In this document: positions 17,869 through 26,059 of the stretch, piece by piece
Layout: each line of letters opens with the position of its first letter
Numbering within the stretch: the first letter of the stretch is position 1
The notes under the pieces: generated by a model
Database searches by the model: none
Told to the model about the DNA's origin: nothing
The model's input: only the letters and a program-made list of their open reading frames with translations
Origin: Candidatus Eisenbacteria bacterium
Lineage (GTDB): Bacteria; Eisenbacteria; RBG-16-71-46; JAFGJU01
Direction of reading: 5' to 3'
Length of the DNA: 64,000 nt
Assembly: GCA_026388185.1 (NCBI GenBank)
Contig: JAPLKG010000017.1
Coordinates: 62,001-126,000 of the forward strand
Program-made: the position numbers and the translations under genes

Positions 17869-19905
17869 TCAGTAGACAATCACAAGCTTCTTGGATGTCT
17901 GTAGGCCCTCTGACTTCAGTTCATAGAAATATACACCGCTCGGGACTCTTGTCCCCTTCGAGTCAGTGCCGTCCCAGATTGCCTTTTGCAGACCCGCATC
18001 CAATCTGCCGTCAACGAGTATCTTCACTGCCCTCCCGGCAGCATCGTATACCGTAAGAGTCGCGCGTCCTGCTTTCGGAAGTGTGAACTGGAAAGCAGTC
18101 ACAGGGTTGAACGGGTTCGGCACGTTCTGCTCAAGCCTGAGCACGCGTCCCTCGGGAACTCCACTTACTCCGACCGGCACGCAGTAGTCACCCCACGAGA
18201 CCACCGGCAGAATCAATGGGTTCACGCCCACGGTGTCGTATACGGCGTCGTTCAGGAAAACGTCTCTATTCCCGGACAACGAGCATTCGTATGCGCTGTT
18301 GAAAAGATACTTGTACTGAACGGTCTTCCAGGTGTTCACGGGGAAGCGCACTTGGACGGAATAGATCTCGTCCCCGGACAGAGAATCAGGCGACACGCCG
18401 TCATCCTTCATGAAGGTGGTTGGCGGTACACTCCAATTGAGCGGATACTCGCTCCCGTCGACACCCACCGTGTCCTGCGAAGCGGGGTTCTTGGAACTCA
18501 TGTCCACACGGAAAATCACGTCGATCGGCTTGGAAGTATAGTTGTCGGGAGCGACGTCCGCCCACCACACCGAGAAGGTATCGATGGCGGTCGAGCACGT
18601 GAGACCCGGATTAGAGTAGTAATGGTGATGCCCCTCCCATTCCGAGCACAGGTGTGTAAACTCGAATTCCACCCACGTTGTGTCAACGCCGGTCGTGCAG
18701 TCAGAAGGACGGGAGAAATCCACGGCCACCGTGTATAGGCTATCGCCGGACACGGCGTCCGGCGACACGCCGTCATCCTTTGCGAGGATGTCGCACGTGG
18801 GAGACCAGTTGAGCGGATAAATGTTGCCTTCTATGCCAAGCGTGTCCGGCGGAACCGAATGCGAACGCAGATGCAGGTTCATGTGAACTTCGAAGACCAT
18901 CCGAGACAGGCAGAAACAGGCCTTGTTGGTCGTCCCATTGTTGACGATCGGATTGCCTGCGACGTCTTTCACGTTCGTCACAAGCACGTCATTGCTCCCG
19001 CCATACGAAAGGTTCGAGCTGAGCGCGAGCGTGACCTTCGAGAAATCCACCGCGTCTCTGGTGGCCGTAAGAACGTTCACGGCCCCGGAATTTACGGTGT
19101 AATTGCCCGCAGTCTGCGAAGTAGTGAGATCGACAGGCTCACTAAACTCTACCAGGATCGAATTGTGAGGAGCGACGTAGCTCGAAGCGCCGACGACGGT
19201 CGGAGGAGTTACATCACCGCCGGCTGCCCGCGCCACGTGAGTGGAGCAAAGCAACACGGCCGTGGTGCTCCAGTCTGTCGCATTCCAATCCTCCGGAGGA
19301 TCGTTGGACGTGTCCTGCGCGTTGTCACCTGTACCTCCGCCAGTAGACCAGGCCTCGCACCAGATCTCGGAAGGATCCCCGAGCTTGGACTTCGCGATCT
19401 TCCATTCGAGGGCCGACGTAGATCCCACGCCTCTGGCTGCTCCGTCCAGCGTACCGATCTGGCTCCAGCTCGTGCCTCCCCACTGCCACGCCTGCGTGTT
19501 GCCGGTACCGTAGGGCACGACGTCCACCCACGTATAAAAGCCAAATTCAGGTTTGTGTGGAGCCGAGACTACTACGTTGCGACCCCACGCGTCGGATGTC
19601 GCGCCGTTAGTATCATTTGTCGTGTCTATGTAGATTACGTACTTCCCCCATCTGGTGACATCAATGTTGCCATTGATCGTAAAATAGAAATACCAGTAAG
19701 TGGCGTCGTTACAGACGTACAGCTGGACGAGATCCATGACGGCATTCCCGTTGCCGTCTCCAGTCTGATCGGTGGCCGCCGCCGTTCCGTAGCAGGCGTC
19801 GAGGGAACCGTCAATCACGGGCGTCCCGAATCCGTATCCGAGAACCTGCGGGGCAAAGACCAAAGCAAGGCCCAGACACAAGAAGCCTACGAGCATTCCC
19901 TTCAT
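17869..19905 (-). CDS. Secreted modular protein with tandem binding-like modules and C-terminal sorting domain
   Basis: 678 aa from ATG 19905 with GGAGGTGAT seven bases upstream. Signal peptide (MKGMLVGFLCLGLALVFAPQVLG); a CBM9/DOMON-like domain (~30-220; 'VIDGSLDACYG', 'WGKYVIYIDTTND'); a SbsA-like Ig domain (~235-330; 'APHNSILVEFSEPVD'); two tandem ~110-residue modules (~337-455 and ~463-570) sharing 'F.V.M', 'YPLNWS' and 'KDDGVSPD..SGD..Y.V.V'; and a T9SS/FlgD-like domain ('NVPNPFNPVTAFQFTLP…VPSGVYFYEL'). The second module has 'VQYKYLFNSAYE', recalling the starch-binding CBM20/48 strand pattern. No catalytic domain. A surface glucan-binding or sensing role is inferred from neighbours. Confidence 0.8.
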   Translation of the reverse strand: MKGMLVGFLCLGLALVFAPQVLGYGFGTPVIDGSLDACYGTAAATDQTGDGNGNAVMDLVQLYVCNDATYWYFYFTINGNIDVTRWGKYVIYIDTTNDTNGATSDAWGRNVVVSAPHKPEFGFYTWVDVVPYGTGNTQAWQWGGTSWSQIGTLDGAARGVGSTSALEWKIAKSKLGDPSEIWCEAWSTGGGTGDNAQDTSNDPPEDWNATDWSTTAVLLCSTHVARAAGGDVTPPTVVGASSYVAPHNSILVEFSEPVDLTTSQTAGNYTVNSGAVNVLTATRDAVDFSKVTLALSSNLSYGGSNDVLVTNVKDVAGNPIVNNGTTNKACFCLSRMVFEVHMNLHLRSHSVPPDTLGIEGNIYPLNWSPTCDILAKDDGVSPDAVSGDSLYTVAVDFSRPSDCTTGVDTTWVEFEFTHLCSEWEGHHHYYSNPGLTCSTAIDTFSVWWADVAPDNYTSKPIDVIFRVDMSSKNPASQDTVGVDGSEYPLNWSVPPTTFMKDDGVSPDSLSGDEIYSVQVRFPVNTWKTVQYKYLFNSAYECSLSGNRDVFLNDAVYDTVGVNPLILPVVSWGDYCVPVGVSGVPEGRVLRLEQNVPNPFNPVTAFQFTLPKAGRATLTVYDAAGRAVKILVDGRLDAGLQKAIWDGTDSKGTRVPSGVYFYELKSEGLQTSKKLVIVY

Positions 19906-19937
19906 CAACCATCACCTCCGTGTGAACGTTTGACCAA

Positions 19938-19970
19938 GAGCTGCGGAGGGTGCATCACTCTCCGCAGCTC
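19938..19970. other. Strong intercistronic hairpin
   Basis: A 15-bp stem with one G-U pair and a CAT loop, built on GAGCTGCGGAG / CTCCGCAGCTC. It lies between the CBM20-like gene and the 678-aa gene, 33 nt before the latter's start on the minus strand. No U-tract follows, so it is more likely an mRNA stabiliser or partial attenuator than a full terminator. I see no separate promoter in 19906-20073. Confidence 0.5.
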
Positions 19971-20073
19971 CAAACTTCGCCGGCGCCAGTTCGGCCGGCC
20001 ATTTCAATTGTGGAGACCAGTGCCGGTCCTGTCCGCGGTCTCGGCCCAGGCATGCGCTCGCGACGAGCAAACG

Positions 20074-20922
20074 CTACCTGTAGAGGGCCTTTATCTTGCC
20101 CCAGGTCGTGGTGTTGACGTCCGTAGGGCAAGTCGGACAGTCAGGGGCTACGTACTCCCAGCCGTCCATCGGAAGCAGTTGATAGGAGCTGGAATCGTCA
20201 ATGACAAACGTGTGATTACCCGTGCCCTCCCATGTGCTGCAGTTGTCTTTCTTGTACTTGTACAGGACGGAAGGATTGCTGCCCGCCGGGAACATTACTT
20301 CAACCTCGTAGTACTTCGGGCTTGGTCCAGGGCAAGGCGCGTACATGAAGACGTTGCCTCCCCAATTGGTGAGCTCCGTGTGGTCACCAGTCACGCATAC
20401 GTCGCCCGTCGTCTCGGCGCCGTCAGACAGACAGAGTCTGAACTTCACGGTGACGTCGACACGCGTGGCGGCCGTAATATTGAGATAGAACGGAGGCTGG
20501 TTGCTGCACTGATCGCCACCGCAACCGTAAAGACTGTTGGGGGGACACGTGGTATTGTCACTCTCGTCGAGGACCACGCACTCAAAGACTTCCCGGACAC
20601 CACCCTGCAGAGCGGAACTCGGGATCGTGCCCTTGTATTCGTCGTTGTCTCCTATGTCAGTGTTGTAAGCCATCGCCACACTTTCGTAGCTCACGGCGCC
20701 TTCCTGCTTGTAGTAGAGCGTGACGCTGATGCCGGCGCCCTGCCCGGTCGCGTCCGTCACACCTGCCTTATAGACCTGGATGTACACGTCGATGTTCCCG
20801 TTCTCGGCGTACGTACCATTGTTGCAAGGCCACACGTTCCCGCTCCACCCTATTACGGCGTACGCAGCAGAGGCAGACAGCAACAACGTGACCATTACCA
20901 GCAAGACTACTTTAGCCTTCAT
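20074..20922 (-). CDS. Secreted CBM20-like starch-binding protein
   Basis: 282 aa from ATG 20922 with AAGGAG at nine-base spacing; 11 codons further upstream are excluded. Signal peptide (MKAKVVLLVMVTLLLSASAAYA); a beta-sandwich (~25-140) with Cys pairs; then a CBM20-like domain (~150-265): 'VTVKFRLCLSDG', 'VCVTGDHTELTNWGG', 'YYEVEVMFPAG', 'VLYKYKKDNCSTWEGTGNHTF'. The conserved Trp, Lys and 'WE.G.N' pattern is typical of starch-binding CBM20 modules. About a dozen cysteines suggest disulfides in an oxidising compartment. There is no enzyme domain or sorting domain. It is followed on the same strand by the 678-aa modular protein. A periplasmic or secreted glucan-binding role is inferred. Confidence 0.75.
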   Translation of the reverse strand: MKAKVVLLVMVTLLLSASAAYAVIGWSGNVWPCNNGTYAENGNIDVYIQVYKAGVTDATGQGAGISVTLYYKQEGAVSYESVAMAYNTDIGDNDEYKGTIPSSALQGGVREVFECVVLDESDNTTCPPNSLYGCGGDQCSNQPPFYLNITAATRVDVTVKFRLCLSDGAETTGDVCVTGDHTELTNWGGNVFMYAPCPGPSPKYYEVEVMFPAGSNPSVLYKYKKDNCSTWEGTGNHTFVIDDSSSYQLLPMDGWEYVAPDCPTCPTDVNTTTWGKIKALYR

Positions 20923-21150
20923 TGCATGTAACTCCTTCCCCGTGCAAGACTGCACAATCTACGCAAAGTCCCCGGCGCAACCCAGACGGTCGCACGGCGT
21001 CACGAACGCATCGGCATCGCCGCTTCACCATGTCCCGTATGACACCCAAAGCCAAAAAACCCCGGCAAGAGCTCTCTTCAATATCCGTTGAGTCGGATTC
21101 CTCACCTCCTCAGGCAAATCTAAAGTATCAATAGTTTGAAATAGAACTGG

Positions 21151-21164
21151 TTAGACCGGTCCAA
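21151..21164. promoter_or_regulatory. Candidate LacI-type operator
   Basis: TTAGACCGGTCCAA is a 14-bp dyad with six of seven pairs matching and a central CG, the form typical of LacI/GalR-family operators. It begins ~37 nt downstream of the predicted start of transcription of the CBM20-like gene, where a repressor could block elongation. The LacI-type protein encoded at 57.1-58.2 kb is a candidate binder; no proof. Confidence 0.4.
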
Positions 21165-21207
21165 TCAAGACAAAACTTAAAAGCCTCGGTCTTCTCCAAG
21201 CTGGCCA

Positions 21208-21236
21208 ATAATAGCACGAAACTTCAGGAAAGTCAA
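21208..21236 (-). promoter_or_regulatory. Sigma70-type promoter of the CBM20-like gene
   Basis: On the minus strand TTGACT (21231-21236) and TATTAT (21208-21213) with an exact 17-bp spacer, each with one mismatch to consensus. Predicted start of transcription is near 21201. Confidence 0.65.
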
Positions 21237-21281
21237 CAGGAAACGGCCTCGTTGGAGCGGTGCGAACTCGAGCATCTGCAC

Positions 21282-22541
21282 CTACTTGAGACGGCCGTTC
21301 CGAGCGCTTCCCTCGCGAAGCGTCTCCTCGGGAGGCCTTATCCTTCCGAAACTGCGATACAACAGCAGGTCGTAGATAATCTTCAGACCGCCCGCCAGGA
21401 AAAACGGTACATTCATGAGCAGCGGGTTCGCAAGAAGAACTCCGCTCAGGGCCGGCGACAGCGACGCGCCCACCGAACGGGCGATGGTCGTCACGCCTGA
21501 CGCGGCAGAGCGCTCATCCGGGGCAACAACGGCCATCGTGTAAGACTGGCGCGTGGGCACGTCCATCTGTGAAATGCTGAAGCGCAGCAGGAGCACAACC
21601 ACGGCCGCTGGCAAGGTTGGCATCAGAGGAACAAGAATCAGCAGTATGTTGGAAGGAATGTGTGTGAAAACCATCGTGTTTACGAGGCCTATCCGGGCCG
21701 CGATCCGCGCCGCAAGCAAGGCCGACACGCCTGCGAGGATGTTCGCACCAAAGAAGATGCCGCCCAGCACCCCAATACCGACACCGAATCTGACGTGGAA
21801 CCAATACACCATGATGCTCTGAACGATCAACCCCCCTCCGAAGGCATCGAGGCCGAAGAGTGAACTCAGCCTGATCACTATCTTTCGCGAACGATGCAGA
21901 CCGAGGAGGCATTTGACGGGCAGGCCGGCCGCAGGATTGCTGATCTCGGTCGAAGGAGAGAGACGGAGAAAGAGCAAAGCGAGTACCGCACCGCAGAGCG
22001 CATAGCCTATGAGAACCGCACGATATGATTCCAGTTGTGTGAAACCTGAAGTTTGCAGAATCTGAGCCAACAACCCGCCGAAGAACGCCCCGAGTGCGGT
22101 GGCAAAGGAACCCACCAGGTTGTACCAAGCGAAGACCTGCGTGCGCCTCTCGTTCGACACAAGTTGCGAGAGTGATGCCTGTTCAATCGAAAGAAAGGGC
22201 CCGATTTCGTTTCCACTCGGACTGATGACACCCACAATCGCGGCGGCGATGAGCAATACGGGATTGCGTGTCAGCGCAAATACCACGCCCGCCAAGACCA
22301 TCAGCACCGCACCGAAAACGAGCATCCGACGTCGTCCAAGCCGATCGGCGGACGTCGTTATCCACAGGGAAATGGCTGCATCCCCGGCAAGCGCAAAGGT
22401 CAGCAACAAGCCTATCTTCTGCGTCGTCAGGCCGACTTGCGCCAAGTACAAGACGAGCGCGATGGACAAGAACCCGTATGCGAAAAGGCGGACAATGCGC
22501 GTGGCAAATAGGAGGAAAGTGTCATTTCTTGAACGCGCCAT
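21282..22541 (-). CDS. Major facilitator superfamily transporter
   Basis: 419 aa with about 12 membrane helices. The loop between helices 2 and 3 carries 'TTSADRLGRRRMLVFG', the MFS signature (D-R-x-G-R-R). ATG 22541 is preceded by AGGGA. It lies 19 bp downstream of the PAS kinase gene and is probably cotranscribed. The substrate cannot be inferred; sugar, drug and metabolite exporters share this architecture. The second half includes 'RSVGASLSPALSG', typical of drug/metabolite MFS members. Confidence 0.85.
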   Translation of the reverse strand: MARSRNDTFLLFATRIVRLFAYGFLSIALVLYLAQVGLTTQKIGLLLTFALAGDAAISLWITTSADRLGRRRMLVFGAVLMVLAGVVFALTRNPVLLIAAAIVGVISPSGNEIGPFLSIEQASLSQLVSNERRTQVFAWYNLVGSFATALGAFFGGLLAQILQTSGFTQLESYRAVLIGYALCGAVLALLFLRLSPSTEISNPAAGLPVKCLLGLHRSRKIVIRLSSLFGLDAFGGGLIVQSIMVYWFHVRFGVGIGVLGGIFFGANILAGVSALLAARIAARIGLVNTMVFTHIPSNILLILVPLMPTLPAAVVVLLLRFSISQMDVPTRQSYTMAVVAPDERSAASGVTTIARSVGASLSPALSGVLLANPLLMNVPFFLAGGLKIIYDLLLYRSFGRIRPPEETLREGSARNGRLK

Positions 22542-22560
22542 GGAGTCTTCCCTGGAATAG

Positions 22561-23688
22561 TTAAAGGGGCAGGCGAAGGCGGAACACGGTGCCTTCCGAT
22601 TGTGATGTCGTGAAACTCACCTTGCCTCCCAGATAAAGCTCGCCGAACAATTTCATACCGTAGGTTCCAAACCCTCTCCCAGGGTCCTCTTTGGTGCTGA
22701 AGTGACGCTGGAAGACTCTCAGCGATACGTCTTCCGGAATCGCCTGTCTGTTCCAGACGCAGAAGGTGATCGCTTCCTCATCTACCTCGACCCAGAACCT
22801 CACTTCCCCACCCACTTCTGTTGCCTCGAGAGCGTTCATCAGCATGTTGGTCAGAATTCGTAGGAGGAGCGAGAGGTCGGTGACGAAACGCTGGTGGAGA
22901 CCGGTCTGTCCCAGATTGAGAGATTTTCCGCTCGCCACCGGGTGGCCGGTGAAAAACCCACGCAGTTCGCGCACTACGTGCTCCGCCGTGATGTCTTGAA
23001 GCTTGAGTTCATACTCAGAGATGTCGTCCTTCGAGAGGGCCCTTTGGATTGCGACTTCCCCGGCCAACCGCGAGGACGTCGTGTAAACGACTTCCGCCAA
23101 CTCGCGCATCCCCTTTTCGTCTGCCAGGCTCATGAGTTCGGACGCACCCTGCACTCCCATGATCAGGTTACTGATGTCGTGGAAGAAAAGGCGCTCGACC
23201 GCCGCCCAACGCTGCGAGGCTGTGATGTCCTGAAGAAGGAGTAGAATCAGCAGGCGCCCCTCAAACGTGATCAGGGATGAACGCACACGAAAGTAGAGGT
23301 CGAATTTCTTGCCGTTCTTCTCAATGGTCGTCGCGCACTTCCTTTCTTCGGGTTGCTCACTGGCCAAGCAGGCAACTATGGCTATCGCCGTTCCGCACGT
23401 GGAGCAGAACTTGCTCGTGCCACACCCGCCGGCGAGCTCGTGCGCGTGAACGCAGTTGATGGCTTCTCCCGGGCGAAGTCCTAACACTCTCGTGGCATCT
23501 TCAGCGCCCATCGTCTTGAGAAAGGCGTCGTTGACTGCCAGGATTTGACGCTGCGGATTCAACACCGCCAGCAATCCGCCGGCCGTTCTGAGCAGCCCGT
23601 TGACCATGGGATTCTTGCTGGCGAGGACGATGTCGCGCTGCAATTCGCCGTGGTCCGCGCGTCCGGCAGGAGCAAAATAGGTGTCCAT
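22561..23688 (-). CDS. Soluble PAS-domain sensor histidine kinase with cysteine cluster
   Basis: 375 aa, no membrane segment. A PAS domain (~28-155) contains C79, C89, C95, C98, C107 and C118, including 'GGCGTSKFCSTCG', a cysteine-rich PAS type that could bind metal or sense redox state. The phospho-acceptor region is 'FFHDISNLIMG' (H170). The ATPase domain (~250-375) has the N-box 'NMLMNALEAT' and G-box 'GRGFGTYGMKL'. No response regulator is adjacent. ATG 23688 has AGGAG upstream. It is followed by an MFS transporter gene that may be its target. The signal is unknown. Confidence 0.85.
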   Translation of the reverse strand: MDTYFAPAGRADHGELQRDIVLASKNPMVNGLLRTAGGLLAVLNPQRQILAVNDAFLKTMGAEDATRVLGLRPGEAINCVHAHELAGGCGTSKFCSTCGTAIAIVACLASEQPEERKCATTIEKNGKKFDLYFRVRSSLITFEGRLLILLLLQDITASQRWAAVERLFFHDISNLIMGVQGASELMSLADEKGMRELAEVVYTTSSRLAGEVAIQRALSKDDISEYELKLQDITAEHVVRELRGFFTGHPVASGKSLNLGQTGLHQRFVTDLSLLLRILTNMLMNALEATEVGGEVRFWVEVDEEAITFCVWNRQAIPEDVSLRVFQRHFSTKEDPGRGFGTYGMKLFGELYLGGKVSFTTSQSEGTVFRLRLPL

Positions 23689-23814
23689 ACATCACTCCTC
23701 GCGTGTGTGAGCGGAGTTTCCCTTGAGCGCCATGTTCGCCAAGCCCTCGCCAATGCTAGAGTGCTCCGAGCCCCTCTTCAAGTGCGGTCTTGCACGACGG
23801 GATCCGCGCGGCGC

Positions 23815-25971
23815 CTACCGCTTGTCAGACCGATACTTCATCCCGAGCTGCTCAAAAAGAAACGAATACACGTCCGTCTCTTCCGCCACTCGCAGGTCCA
23901 GCGAGGTTCCGATACCGTGACCTGCGTGAGGATTTGTCCGCAGCAACACCGGTAGTTTGGAGCTCGTGGCTGCCTGAAGCCTCGCGGTCATCTTCCGAGA
24001 TTGGAGCGGATCGACGCGAGCGTCGTTGTCACCACTCGTCATCAGGACGGCGGGATAGGCCGTGCCATCCATCACATTGTGATAGGGTGAGTAAGTGTAC
24101 AGGGCCTTGAATTGTTCCCGATCCTTCACAGTTCCGAATTCCGTGACATTGAATTGCCCGTTCGGACTTAGTTCCACGCGGAGCATGTCGTAGATGCCAA
24201 CCTCGCTGACCACGGCTCGAAACATCTCGGGATGCTGCGTCACGGCCGCGCCCATCAGCAGTCCGCCATTGCTTCCGCCTTCGATGGCCAGTCGTGACGG
24301 GTTCGTGTACTTGTTTTCGATGAGGTATCTAGCGCACGCGACAAAGTCATCAAAGACGTTCTGTTTTTTCGTGAGCTTGCCGGCCGAGTGCCATTCTTCA
24401 CCATACTCGTCGCCGCCGCGAAGGTTCGCAACTACGTAGACGCCTCCTTGTTCGAGCCACAGACACCGCGAGTCCGAGAAGGAAGGCCTCTCGCTTACGG
24501 CAAAACCTCCGTAACCGGTGAGAAGCACCGGATTCTGTCCGTCGAGTCTGATGCCCTTTGGACGAATGATGCTCATGGGCACTCTCGTTCCGTCGTTTGA
24601 CGTAGCAAACTCCCTCACCACTTCCATGTCGCTCAGGTTCGCGGGCGTCGTCACCGTCAGATCCGTCTCTGTGGATGTCCTCGTGGCCGGATCGAAACGG
24701 TAGTAGGTGGCAGGCCGTATGTAGGTCTGGCTACTGTAAAGAATCTCATTATTCTCGAGCGGCACGATTTCTCCCACGGACGAAACGGGTCTCACGGGGA
24801 TGCTACCCGTTGCTTTGCCGGACAAATCAAACGTACGAATCTGACTCGGCCCACCCAGAACGTCTACGACGTACAGCCCATCGCCCGTCACGCCGAAGAA
24901 GTCAATCACGGGATCACCGGCAGGGACTATGGTCCGGGCTCTTGAGAGCTCCGGATTCGTGAGTGGCAAGGCGAGAATCTTGCCCCTGGGGGCATCTTTG
25001 AGCGACAGCAAGTACAGAGTGCCGTCTTTCCCAAGAACTGCGGAGATTACCCCGTCCGAAAACCGAGTGACTTGAGTCCACCTGCCTCGATTGTTCATCA
25101 CGAAATGCGCGTACTCGCCGCCGTCCCCGTTGGCGACAGAGACAAGGAGGTAGCTCCCGTCGTCGCTAGTCTTGAGCTCGATCTCGGCTATTCTTGGAAA
25201 TTCTTTCCCAACGACGTAGGTGTCAGTACTGGGCGGCGTCCCAAGCTTGTGAAAGTAAACCTGCTGATAGAAATTGGAGTCCACGGCAGGACGTTCATTG
25301 TCTCGCGGGTAGCGAGTGTAGTAGAAACCTGTGGCGCCCCGATTCCAGGCAACGTCTCCCCCGGCGGTAGCATACTGCACCCGAGGCACAACGTCGGGAA
25401 GCTTCTTGCCGGTTGCCGTTTCGAAAACGTAGACCGTGCCGTCTTCACTTCCGTTCTCTGAGAGCGACACTGCAATCAGCCCTCCGTCCAGCGAAGGGAC
25501 GTACCAGTCTATGGCGGTCGACACCTTGGAATTGACGGCATCGGGGTCCACCAGCACGCGCTCGGACTTCGAACCGTCCGCGGATTTCATCACAACCAAC
25601 ATCGGATGGTTCTTCGGCGGCTGATTCTTCATCGCGAAAAGCAGACCGCCGCGCTCTCTGAGCGCGTAGTGCGACGCTGACCTGTTTTCAAGCTCTTTCA
25701 GACGATCAAAGATGGCCTTACGCGATGGAGTTCTGTCCAGATAGGCTCGACTGTAGCGATTTTGTTCCTCCAGCCACCTCTTGACTGCAGGAGCGTTGAA
25801 GTCCTCGAGCCAACGATAGTCCTCGCTCACGCTGATCCCGTGATATTTGTCGGTCACGGGCCTCTTCTGTGACTCTGGTGGTGCGGAGACCGCGACCGTC
25901 CCTTGAGTTCTGCCGCAGGAACAGCAACTAACTGCGGCGGCAGCCATCACGAACATGAGAAACCACCTCAC
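23815..25971 (-). CDS. Prolyl oligopeptidase family (S9A) lipoprotein
   Basis: 718 aa; GTG 25971 is preceded by AAGGAGG. The N-terminus 'MAAAAVSCCSC' carries a lipobox, so it is probably a periplasmic or surface lipoprotein. The N-terminal beta-propeller (~60-430) starts with 'KYHGISVSEDYRWLED', diagnostic for S9A. The alpha/beta-hydrolase domain shows Ser in 'IEGGSNGGLLMG', Asp in 'SGDNDARVDP' and His in 'NPHAGHGIG', the complete catalytic triad. It cleaves short peptides after proline. The upstream M24 gene ends 88 bp away, and the two could form a proline-peptide degradation pair. Confidence 0.93.
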   Translation of the reverse strand: MRWFLMFVMAAAAVSCCSCGRTQGTVAVSAPPESQKRPVTDKYHGISVSEDYRWLEDFNAPAVKRWLEEQNRYSRAYLDRTPSRKAIFDRLKELENRSASHYALRERGGLLFAMKNQPPKNHPMLVVMKSADGSKSERVLVDPDAVNSKVSTAIDWYVPSLDGGLIAVSLSENGSEDGTVYVFETATGKKLPDVVPRVQYATAGGDVAWNRGATGFYYTRYPRDNERPAVDSNFYQQVYFHKLGTPPSTDTYVVGKEFPRIAEIELKTSDDGSYLLVSVANGDGGEYAHFVMNNRGRWTQVTRFSDGVISAVLGKDGTLYLLSLKDAPRGKILALPLTNPELSRARTIVPAGDPVIDFFGVTGDGLYVVDVLGGPSQIRTFDLSGKATGSIPVRPVSSVGEIVPLENNEILYSSQTYIRPATYYRFDPATRTSTETDLTVTTPANLSDMEVVREFATSNDGTRVPMSIIRPKGIRLDGQNPVLLTGYGGFAVSERPSFSDSRCLWLEQGGVYVVANLRGGDEYGEEWHSAGKLTKKQNVFDDFVACARYLIENKYTNPSRLAIEGGSNGGLLMGAAVTQHPEMFRAVVSEVGIYDMLRVELSPNGQFNVTEFGTVKDREQFKALYTYSPYHNVMDGTAYPAVLMTSGDNDARVDPLQSRKMTARLQAATSSKLPVLLRTNPHAGHGIGTSLDLRVAEETDVYSFLFEQLGMKYRSDKR

Positions 25972-26059
25972 GTTTGCCTCCTTCTCTGAGGACCGCGGAA
26001 ACCTCTCTTTACCTGCCGGCGACGTCGTGCGTGACGACGAGCCGAACGGGCCACCGGCG

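Larger units (their letters stand above)
20923..21281 (-). promoter_or_regulatory. Long leader and promoter region of the CBM20-like gene
   Basis: This 359-bp gene-free stretch holds a promoter at 21208-21236 and a dyad at 21151-21164, leaving a predicted 5' leader of about 280 nt. A perfect Shine-Dalgarno-like GAGGAGGTGAG (complement at 21101-21111) has no start codon at normal spacing; a GTG inside it would open only a 26-codon frame. I see no known riboswitch fold. MFS-gene termination may also occur here, but no clear terminator is visible. Confidence 0.4.

Noticed and set aside
18859-20931. 690-codon open frame on the plus strand
   Set aside because: It lies antisense across two secreted proteins that have signal peptides, domains and ribosome sites. 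Its translation is Arg/Val-rich with no motif, a by-product of GC-rich codon use.
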